Below, one piece after another: positions 1 to 4,957 of a stretch of DNA of 5,131 nt (positions within the stretch are counted from its first letter, which is position 1; each line of letters starts with the position of its first letter). Origin of the DNA: Nitrospirota bacterium (GTDB lineage: Bacteria > Nitrospirota > Thermodesulfovibrionia > Thermodesulfovibrionales > Magnetobacteriaceae); assembly GCA_015233485.1 (NCBI GenBank), contig JADFXO010000292.1, positions 1-5,131 on the forward strand, in the 5' to 3' direction. The notes beneath the pieces were generated by a model. The model was not told the DNA's origin. It was given only the letters and a program-made list of their open reading frames with translations, and searched no databases. The translations under genes and the position numbers were made by a program.

Positions 1-105
1 GCAAAAACTCGTGATGAGTTGGACAATGCTATTAAGGAAGCGTGTGAATTTATAGAGCATAGTGATATATCAGGATGGTTCAGGCACTGTGGATATTGTA
101 TTTAA
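1..105 (+). CDS. IS630-family transposase, C-terminal end (partial)
   Basis: An open frame enters from the left edge and reads 34 codons to TAA at 103-105. It starts AKTRDELDNAIKEA and ends SDISGWFRHCGYCI. This tail, a helix of the form TRDELxxAIKEA followed by GWFRHCGYC, is characteristic of IS630/Tc1-mariner-type DDE transposases of bacteria, which insert at TA dinucleotides. The catalytic domain lies outside the window, so activity cannot be judged. The stop codon is about 16-20 bp from the point where the neighbouring IS66 transposase frame is interrupted, the spacing expected between an IS630 stop codon and the element's terminus. The family call rests on recognition of a short tail only. 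Confidence 0.72.
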   Translation, partial: AKTRDELDNAIKEACEFIEHSDISGWFRHCGYCI

Positions 106-127
106 CCCAATCGAAACGTGCTATATA
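1..127 (+). mobile_element. Right end of an IS630-type element inserted in an IS66 element
   Basis: The segment holds the transposase tail (to 105) plus a short non-coding end. The IS66 transposase frame on the other strand is collinear with its family up to DRLT and then meets TAG at 121-123. The junction sequence CTATATAG (121-128) contains three TA dinucleotides, the target that IS630 elements duplicate. The boundary is therefore placed within about 121-127 but cannot be fixed to the base. The left end and the matching inverted repeat are outside the window. Confidence 0.55.
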
Positions 128-1002
128 GTCAACCTATCCTTACGCTTTGTGGTAAAATAGACTGTATACAGGTCATTACATACTACATGCGTATAATGGT
201 TCTCTCCGTTTACTCTTGCACTTGTATCGTCTATTTGTTGATATATAGTGGAACATAATCCAGCCTTATATATCTCCTCTTTTTCCTTGTGAAATATCTC
301 TTTGTCTTTTATTAGCATGTTTGAGATAGTTGTTCCAGATATATAAAGACCGACGTTCTTAAAGAACTCCAATATCTTCGGTTCTGACATATTGCATACA
401 TACTTCATTATGATGGTCATGGCTTTTACATTTGGACCATACTCACCTTCATAGCCCTTCGGTACCTCACCTCTATATGTCCTCTTCTGTGACGGTGAGT
501 AGTAAATCTCCTTTTGAAATTCTATGTTGTCTGTCTCTATTTTTATGTCCTGTACAATAACACTATCATACCCTTTAAATTCAGCATCACTCGGCAGATT
601 CTCTTTGTCAACATGACATACTTCTGTTCTGTCTTTTTTTATTTTTCCTACTTTCGGCTCTCTATTCCTTTTGTTCTTCTCCTTATCTTTATCATTATTA
701 CGCTCTTTCTCAGATGAAATGTCATTGTTGCCTTCCTTATTGCCATTGTTTTTCGGCTTAACATCAGGCTTTCCCTGCTCTCCTTTTAATCGATTGATCT
801 CATCTCTTAACTTCTGATTTTCAGCCTGAATATCCCTAATTGTAGAGGATAAATCCTCTATCAGGTTATAAAGTAGGCTAACACCACTCCTGACTTCAAC
901 ATCAACTTTGTCTAAATCAATGTTTAGTCCCTCCAGCTTTGATTCTATTGCTTGTCGATTCATTTGTAACAGTCTATCACTTCTTGAACTATTTTGCAAC
1001 AA
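121..1002 (-). CDS. IS66-family (ISBst12-like) transposase, truncated N-terminal part
   Basis: This is a 293-aa remnant of a single-ORF IS66-type transposase. A coiled-coil segment lies at about 45-78 and ends in RDEINRLKGEQGKP, a hallmark of the ISBst12-like group. It is followed by a low-complexity, highly charged Asn/Lys/Glu linker (about 80-120) and a conserved region with YSPSQKRTYRGEVPKGYEG at about 168-186. The start of the DDE catalytic domain follows, with QIDDTSARVNG at 256-266 (first catalytic Asp about D258/D259) and THVVCNDLYTVYFTT. Full-length relatives are, from memory, roughly 450-530 aa, so the second and third acidic residues are missing. The frame ends KDRLTI-TAG exactly where an IS630-type element abuts. 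The TTG at 1002 directly follows the hsdS stop codon; an internal ATG at 963 (M14) is an alternative start, and neither has a clear Shine-Dalgarno. Not functional as it stands. Confidence 0.85.
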   Translation of the reverse strand: MLQNSSRSDRLLQMNRQAIESKLEGLNIDLDKVDVEVRSGVSLLYNLIEDLSSTIRDIQAENQKLRDEINRLKGEQGKPDVKPKNNGNKEGNNDISSEKERNNDKDKEKNKRNREPKVGKIKKDRTEVCHVDKENLPSDAEFKGYDSVIVQDIKIETDNIEFQKEIYYSPSQKRTYRGEVPKGYEGEYGPNVKAMTIIMKYVCNMSEPKILEFFKNVGLYISGTTISNMLIKDKEIFHKEKEEIYKAGLCSTIYQQIDDTSARVNGENHYTHVVCNDLYTVYFTTKRKDRLTI

Positions 1003-1047
1003 TTATTTTTCTGCTACCCCTCTACCATGCTTTTTAAAGAGGATACC
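121..1047 (-). mobile_element. IS66-family element, 5' part, inserted in hsdS
   Basis: This is the part of the IS66 element visible here. It comprises the truncated transposase and probably about 45 bp of non-coding end (1003-1047). Within that end, the reading frame arriving from hsdS stops resembling a specificity subunit after SLVQTNTK. The right boundary near 1047 is inferred from loss of HsdS-like sequence, not from a recognised terminal inverted repeat; the classical GTAAGCG-type IS66 end was not seen. The other end and the target duplication lie outside the window, beyond the IS630 insertion. Confidence 0.5.
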
Positions 1048-1338
1048 TTTTGTATTTGTTTGTACAAGCGACAAATTACCAATGATTGCACCTACGATAG
1101 ATAGAAGCACATCACCTTTCTGTAGGTGTGAACGCTTAATATTAGGTAAATTATAAATCGCTTCTGGTACTCTTAATGGATTGGCAGTCTGCTCAATGTA
1201 AAAATTATATATGTCTCCGCCTCTATAATAAGGTATGCCAGAATCACTAAAATGATCGCTAATCGAAGCATGATTTCCATCGGAAACCTTTGCAAATTCG
1301 GTAAGTGGTTTAGGTTGTCTGCCGATTAGTATTTCCAA
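1003..1338 (-). CDS. hsdS: Restriction-modification specificity subunit (HsdS), truncated fragment
   Basis: Specificity subunits carry the target recognition domains that direct a Type I or Type IIB methyltransferase/nuclease to its DNA site. The fragment contains the typical N-terminal block of the first recognition domain: EFAKVSDGNHASISDHF, then GIPYYRGGDI, and later KRSHLQKGDVLLSIVGAIIG at about 68-87. Intact S subunits are usually about 350-450 aa; only about 100 residues of S-like sequence remain. The right-hand part is lost to the IS66 element, whose end supplies the last residues (about GILFKKHGRGVAEK) and the TAA. The only recognised start in frame is TTG at 1338, 5 nt beyond the hsdM stop. 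S-like sequence continues upstream of it in the same frame (GRIDSDFYSPENLNI, about 1339-1383), inside the 3' end of hsdM, with no ATG or GTG before a TGA at 1396-1398. The N-terminus is therefore damaged too. It is a pseudogene in practice. Confidence 0.8.
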   Translation of the reverse strand: MEILIGRQPKPLTEFAKVSDGNHASISDHFSDSGIPYYRGGDIYNFYIEQTANPLRVPEAIYNLPNIKRSHLQKGDVLLSIVGAIIGNLSLVQTNTKGILFKKHGRGVAEK

Positions 1339-1343
1339 TATGT

Positions 1344-3257
1344 TTAAGTTTTCTGGACTATAGAAATCAGAATCAATTCTTCCTGTTCCTTCATATCAGG
1401 CGGTGGAAAATCCTTTTTCTTCACATAGATTTTTTCGCCGCTGTTGTCCTTGCTCGGCTCTTGCATCGTGGCAAAGAAAATAGGGTAATCATCGCGTTTG
1501 GGACAAAGTTTATCGTCCCATTTCTGCACGAAAAGAATAGAGGTTTTTGTGCCAGTATGTGGTTTGAACACATTGCCATGCAGCCCCACCACCGCCAAAA
1601 TGCGGCAACGCTCGGCGATAAAATCGCGGATATATTTATCGGAGCTATTGTTAAACCGTCCTTGCGGCAATACAACCGCCATGCGCCCGCCCAATTTCAA
1701 AAAATCCAGGTTGCGCTCGATAAACAAGATATCGCGCCCTACGGCGGTTTGATATTTTCCGATGCTGTTCTTGCCTAACTCATACTTGGCGAGGATTCTG
1801 CTTTCCTTAATATCTCCAGCGAAAGGTGGATTCGCCATCAGAATATCAAAGGTAAAGTCGCAGTTGCTTTTGCTGTCTTTTCTCTGCTTTTTAAGTTTCT
1901 TCCACCCTTCTTGATAGGTGTCGAGCCATTCTTCATCCTTTGTTTTTTCGTCCCACCGTTCCCAATCCAGTGTGTTAAGGTACATCACATTGCTCTGACC
2001 ATCCCCCGCGATAAGGTTCAAGGCTCGCGCTACACGCACCGCTTTTTCGTCAAAATCAATGCCGAAAACCTTGTTCTGAACATAGTCTTTCTGTTGTGGC
2101 GTTTTCTCTTCTGCTGTGAACTGATGGCTTTTAGGCAAACCTTTTGCATTGCGTTGCTGTTCCCACACATGAAAAATCGTATGTACGGGGAAGCCACAAC
2201 TGCCAGCCGCCGTGTCTATCATCGTTTCATGCGCTTGCGGGTTGAGCATCTTAACGCACATATCAATGGCATAGCGCGGAGTAAAGTATTGCCCTTTTTC
2301 GCCCTTGCTGCTTTTGTTGATCAGATATTCAAAGGCTTCATCCACAACCTCAAGGTTGGAGTTAAACAGCTTCACATCTTGAAGCGAAGAAACGCACACC
2401 GAAAGATGCGACGGGGTAAGCATGATTCTGGAATCCTCTGAAAAAACTCCCTCCCACTTGGTTTTTGAACGGTTAAAAATGTCTTGAATCTTGGATTTAA
2501 GCTCGATTTCCGTGTCGCCATAATTTCTAAATTCAAGATGGCGGGTTTTGTTGCGTCCGCCTTCCATTTCGTCATATAGCTTGGTAAAAATTAGCTTAAA
2601 AAGTTCCTCAAATACATCTACGCCGGCATTTGCAAGTACCTCGTCTTCCATTTCTAAAATCAGGTCTTTAAGCGATTTGCGCTCGTTCACCAGCTTGTCT
2701 TTTTTCACCAAGTCATCAATCGTCCACCGCTCGGTTAAGATATCCGATAATTTCTCAGTGGCTTTGGGGATGTTGGGTATGTCCTCAAAATAATTAGGGT
2801 CTTTGCGGTGATAGTAAGAAATAGAATCTCCATTGCTCCAAATGCCAATGCTTGCACCAGTGGCATTGCAATAGGATTTTAGTTGTTCTTTGCCTTCTTT
2901 CAGCTTTGGCTTTTTTAGCTCAACAATGATACTTGCAGCGCGGGTATAGTTTTTATCAAAAATCACGATGTCAGCGCGTTTCTTTTCACGTCCAAAACTT
3001 ACGGTGTATTCAAGCTCCATGCGCTCTATGGGGTAGCCGTACTGCTCATTCAGCAGCATGACATAAAGCTGTCGTATCGCCTCTTCTGGGGTAAGTTTGA
3101 TTTCCTTTTTGCGAACCAAGCAGGTGAAATAAGGCGTTACTACGCCCTTTTTTTCCTTTTGCGTTATTCCTTGCTCTAACCGTGCAATTTGCCCCTCGTT
3201 AAATTGGGTTAGCTTATAGTTGGACTCTTTGAAGAGTTCGGCGAGTTTGAAAATCAT
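1344..3257 (-). CDS. hsdM: Fused PD-(D/E)XK nuclease / HsdM-type N6-adenine DNA methyltransferase
   Basis: The 637-aa protein joins two activities of a restriction-modification system. Residues about 55-150 form a Type I HsdR-N-like nuclease domain with RADIVIFD (D96) and IIVELKKP (E113-x-K115), matching a D...ExK centre. Residues about 200-315 are the helical HsdM-like part (FEELFKLIFTKLYDE at 216-230). Residues about 320-580 are the N6 methyltransferase: GQYFTPRYA (322-330), AdoMet motif I DTAAGSCGF (348-356), VFGIDFDE (397-404), and catalytic motif IV NPPF (476-479). All key residues are present. ATG 3257 is preceded by a weak CGGGAAAAAC ribosome site. The C-terminus looks wrong: after KKKDFPPPDMKEQEE the frame runs out of phase over bases that encode HsdS (RIDSDFYSPENL), adding LILISIVQKT before TAA. 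Relatives are, from memory, some 40-60 residues longer. A nuclease-methyltransferase polypeptide with a separate S subunit recalls BcgI-type (Type IIB) enzymes. No separate hsdR is in view. Activity is doubtful without an intact S partner. Confidence 0.87.
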   Translation of the reverse strand: MIFKLAELFKESNYKLTQFNEGQIARLEQGITQKEKKGVVTPYFTCLVRKKEIKLTPEEAIRQLYVMLLNEQYGYPIERMELEYTVSFGREKKRADIVIFDKNYTRAASIIVELKKPKLKEGKEQLKSYCNATGASIGIWSNGDSISYYHRKDPNYFEDIPNIPKATEKLSDILTERWTIDDLVKKDKLVNERKSLKDLILEMEDEVLANAGVDVFEELFKLIFTKLYDEMEGGRNKTRHLEFRNYGDTEIELKSKIQDIFNRSKTKWEGVFSEDSRIMLTPSHLSVCVSSLQDVKLFNSNLEVVDEAFEYLINKSSKGEKGQYFTPRYAIDMCVKMLNPQAHETMIDTAAGSCGFPVHTIFHVWEQQRNAKGLPKSHQFTAEEKTPQQKDYVQNKVFGIDFDEKAVRVARALNLIAGDGQSNVMYLNTLDWERWDEKTKDEEWLDTYQEGWKKLKKQRKDSKSNCDFTFDILMANPPFAGDIKESRILAKYELGKNSIGKYQTAVGRDILFIERNLDFLKLGGRMAVVLPQGRFNNSSDKYIRDFIAERCRILAVVGLHGNVFKPHTGTKTSILFVQKWDDKLCPKRDDYPIFFATMQEPSKDNSGEKIYVKKKDFPPPDMKEQEELILISIVQKT

Positions 3258-3311
3258 GTTTTTCCCGTACCGGGTGAATTAAATACAAAATACATGGCTC
3301 TTTTATGACGC

Positions 3312-3335
3312 GTCAAGGGGACTGGTCCCCTTGAC
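3312..3335. repeat. Perfect palindrome between leuB and hsdM (possible terminator)
   Basis: GTCAAGGGGAC at 3312-3322 and GTCCCCTTGAC at 3325-3335 are exact reverse complements separated by two bases. They would form an 11-bp GC-rich hairpin (a minimal loop would open the innermost pairs). It lies 63 bp past the leuB stop and 55 bp before the hsdM start, both genes running leftward, so it could end or attenuate leuB transcription. No T-run follows it in the leuB direction (GCGTCATAAAAG). The T-rich side (CCCCTTTTAATCTT) is on the + strand. It is therefore equally well seen as part of the repeat described at 3312-3382. Confidence 0.6.
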
Positions 3336-3382
3336 CCCTTTTAATCTTGTTCACGGTGGGTTGATTATACAACTGAACTATT
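3312..3382 (+). repeat. Dispersed intergenic repeat, copy A (downstream of leuB)
   Basis: Three short blocks occur in the same order here on the + strand and at 4546-4650 on the - strand. They are GTCCCCTTGACCCC (3325-3338); a 21-bp block at 3350-3370 with two mismatches, ending GGGTTGATTATAC; and TGAACTATT (3374-3382). Spacing between the blocks differs between the copies. The remainder of this 140-bp intergenic region shows no gene. Confidence 0.55.
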
Positions 3383-3397
3383 GCCGCAATGTCAACG

Positions 3398-4465
3398 TTA
3401 CAACTTGGCCACATAATTGGCCACCAGGTCGCCTGCCTCAGTGGTTGAGATGCCCATATTGCCGGCGGCGAGGCTCTTTATGTGTTTGCCCGTGACCTCC
3501 ATGACGGCCCTTTCGATGAGGTCGGCGGATGTATCTTCTCCGAGGTGGCTTAACATCATTGCCCCTGCGCAGATGGCGGCAAGGGGGTTTATTATGTTCT
3601 TGCCGGCGTACTTCGGGGCCGACCCACCGATGGGTTCAAACATGGATGTCCCCGAGGGGTTGATATTGCCCCCGGCGGCAATCCCCATACCACCCTGGAT
3701 CATGGCCCCAAGGTCGGTGATGATGTCGCCAAACATGTTATCGGTGACTATCACGTCAAACCACTCGGGGTTTTTGACAAACCACATAGTTATGGCATCA
3801 ACGTGTGCGTAGTCGGCCTTTATGTCGGGATACTCCCTAGCCACCTCATAGAAGACCCTCTCCCACAGGTCAAAGGCATAGGTCAGGACGTTGGTCTTGC
3901 CACAGAGGGTCAGCTTCTTGTCCCTGTTACGCCGCTTGCAGCAGTCAAAGGCATAGCGAATACAACGTTCAACGCCCTTGCGCGTATTGACAGACTCCTG
4001 TATCGCCACCTCATCAAGGGTGCCCTTCTTGAAAAACCCCCCGGTGCCGGTATACAACCCCTCGGTGTTCTCCCTGACGACAACGAAGTCTATATCCTTG
4101 GGTCCCTTGCCCTTGAGGGGGCAATCCACGCCAGGATAGAGCTTTACAGGGCGCAGATTTATGTACATGTCAAGCTCAAACCGGAGCCTCAGTAGTATCC
4201 CCTTTTCCAGTATCCCGGGTTTTACGTCGGGATGCCCTATAGCGCCAAGGAACAGGGCGCTGTGCCGCTTAAGTTCAGACAACGCACCATCAGGTAATAC
4301 CTCGCCCGTCTTCAGATACCGGCTACCACCAAAATCATATTGCGTAAACTCAAGTTTAAAGCCGCCTAAAGCCGCAGCCGCCTCCAGGACCTTTATCCCT
4401 TCCCTGATAACCTCAGGCCCCGTGCCATCGCCCCCTATAACACCTATATTGTACGTCTTGCTCAT
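3398..4465 (-). CDS. leuB: 3-isopropylmalate dehydrogenase (LeuB)
   Basis: This cytosolic enzyme oxidatively decarboxylates 3-isopropylmalate to 2-oxoisocaproate in leucine synthesis. The 355-aa length is normal for the family. Family landmarks run in order: GVIGGDGTGPEV (8-19), the substrate-specificity loop GILLRLRFELD (89-99) with R95, NLRP (R105), R131 and catalytic Y138 in RENTEGLYTG, K190 in CGKTN, D223 in HVDA, and the metal-binding D247 and D251 in TDNMFGDIITDLG. Leucines in LLRLR, rather than the serine loop of isocitrate dehydrogenase, favour LeuB. However, RENTEGLY and GSAPKYAG (281-288) resemble the isocitrate/homoisocitrate branch, so those activities remain alternatives. The start is well fixed: GGAGG lies 7 nt before ATG 4465. 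No other leu genes are in the window. The gene is flanked by two inverted copies of an intergenic repeat. Confidence 0.85.
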   Translation of the reverse strand: MSKTYNIGVIGGDGTGPEVIREGIKVLEAAAALGGFKLEFTQYDFGGSRYLKTGEVLPDGALSELKRHSALFLGAIGHPDVKPGILEKGILLRLRFELDMYINLRPVKLYPGVDCPLKGKGPKDIDFVVVRENTEGLYTGTGGFFKKGTLDEVAIQESVNTRKGVERCIRYAFDCCKRRNRDKKLTLCGKTNVLTYAFDLWERVFYEVAREYPDIKADYAHVDAITMWFVKNPEWFDVIVTDNMFGDIITDLGAMIQGGMGIAAGGNINPSGTSMFEPIGGSAPKYAGKNIINPLAAICAGAMMLSHLGEDTSADLIERAVMEVTGKHIKSLAAGNMGISTTEAGDLVANYVAKL

Positions 4466-4472
4466 GTATCTG

Positions 4473-4477
4473 CCTCC
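4473..4477 (-). promoter_or_regulatory. Shine-Dalgarno site of leuB
   Basis: On the minus strand GGAGG is followed by CAGATAC and then ATG (4465). This is a consensus ribosome site at ideal spacing, the strongest in the window, and it settles the leuB start. Confidence 0.85.
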
Positions 4478-4537
4478 GAAAATCTTAAAAAATCAAACAA
4501 TCCAAACAACCTTGAATATAATACCACAAAACACTAC

Positions 4538-4566
4538 ACTATAGTAATAGTTCAATGGAATGTAGA
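4538..4566 (-). promoter_or_regulatory. Candidate sigma-70 promoter of leuB
   Basis: On the minus strand TCTACA (4566-4561) and TATAGT (4543-4538) are separated by 17 bp, matching four and five of six consensus positions. Transcription would begin near 4531 and leave a leader of about 65 nt. An extended -10 (TGGTATTAT, 4526-4518) closer to the gene is an alternative. No leucine-rich leader peptide or T-box was recognised in the leader. Confidence 0.42.
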
Positions 4567-4650
4567 GTATACAGTATAATCAACCCTCTGTGAATGAGAT
4601 ATAATTGCTCGGTGCCGCTCCCTACTGTCGCTATAGGGGGTCAAGGGGAC
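4546..4650 (-). repeat. Dispersed intergenic repeat, copy B (upstream of leuB)
   Basis: This is the inverted partner of the repeat at 3312-3382. Read on the minus strand it has GTCCCCTTGACCCC (4650-4637), then the block ending GGGTTGATTATAC (4594-4574), then TGAACTATT (4554-4546). Compared with copy A it carries about 31 extra bases between the first two blocks and about 16 more between the second and third. Its end overlaps the putative leuB promoter. It leads without a break into a GC-rich stretch (4651-4750). Confidence 0.55.
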
Positions 4651-4750
4651 TTCTTCATGGCCGGGGCGGGGCGACCCGCTGTGACAACATCGTGCCTCAC
4701 CCCTGCCCTTGCAGGGGGGTCCAGGGTTAAGAAGCGCCGCCCCCTTCTTT
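4651..4750. repeat. GC-rich non-coding stretch with hairpin
   Basis: This is a strongly GC-rich island (for example GGCCGGGGCGGGGCGACCC) between AT-rich flanks. It contains a perfect hairpin, CCCCTGC-CCTT-GCAGGGG, at 4700-4717. An AAGAAG/CTTCTT pair encloses a C-rich loop at about 4730-4747. Neither hairpin has a proper T-run, so they are not called terminators. A 70-codon open frame (minus, 4764 to 4552) spans it but lacks a ribosome site and has repeat-like, Pro/Gly/Arg-rich sequence. It is probably an extension of repeat copy B. Confidence 0.4.
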
Positions 4751-4786
4751 CTCTTATCTGACATTTTATTTGTGGGTAGTGATGGC

Positions 4787-4815
4787 TTGTATTTTACTAA
4801 CGGACATGATATACT
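4787..4815 (+). promoter_or_regulatory. Promoter of tRNA-Thr
   Basis: TTGTAT (4787-4792) and TATACT (4810-4815) are separated by 17 bp, and a TGA immediately upstream makes an extended -10 (TGATATACT). The predicted start near 4822 is about 13 bp before the mature tRNA 5' end, a usual arrangement for a stable RNA gene. The -35 matches only three of six positions. Confidence 0.6.
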
Positions 4816-4834
4816 ATTTATGTAGAAGGTGGAT

Positions 4835-4906
4835 GCCGAGGTAGCACAGTGGTAGTGCAGCTGATTCGTAATCAGCAGGTCGTGGGTTCAAATCCCATCC
4901 TCGGCT
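4835..4906 (+). tRNA. tRNA-Thr (anticodon CGU)
   Basis: All four arms fold in 72 nt. The acceptor stem pairs GCCGAGG (4835-4841) with CCTCGGC (4899-4905), and the discriminator base is T4906. The D arm is GCAC-AGTGGTA-GTGC. The anticodon stem is GCTGA/TCAGC around loop TTCGTAA, with the anticodon CGT at 4867-4869, which reads ACG threonine codons. The T arm has loop TTCAAAT between GTGGG and CCCAT. The 3' CCA is not encoded (TCTC follows) and must be added by a nucleotidyltransferase. It converges on ssrA with about 51 bp between the 3' ends. Confidence 0.95.
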
Positions 4907-4957
4907 CTCTCTGCTCAATACGGATACGATACCTCATCACTTAACCTCTTAATATGT

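Noticed and set aside
514..717. Plus-strand 67-codon hydrophobic open frame
   Set aside because: It is the antisense of the Lys/Asn/Glu-rich linker of the IS66 transposase, which automatically yields Phe/Leu/Ile-rich residues that mimic a membrane protein.
1461..2793. Plus-strand and alternative minus-strand open frames inside hsdM
   Set aside because: They overlap the fully motif-supported methyltransferase in other frames and show no domain of their own.
3417..4195. Plus-strand open frames of about 130 codons opposite leuB
   Set aside because: They lie antisense to a well-supported gene, with no ribosome sites and no recognisable protein features.
4466..4537. leuB leader as a leucine attenuator or T-box
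   Set aside because: No leucine-rich leader peptide, T-box sequence or terminator/antiterminator pair was found in the short AT-rich leader.
4700..4717. Hairpin CCCCTGC-CCTT-GCAGGGG as a Rho-independent terminator
   Set aside because: There is no T-run on either strand after the stem, and no gene ends near it.
4552..4764. 70-codon minus-strand open frame upstream of leuB
   Set aside because: No ribosome site, it spans repeat copy B and the GC-rich island, its Pro/Gly/Arg-rich sequence resembles no family, and its 3' end runs into the leuB promoter.
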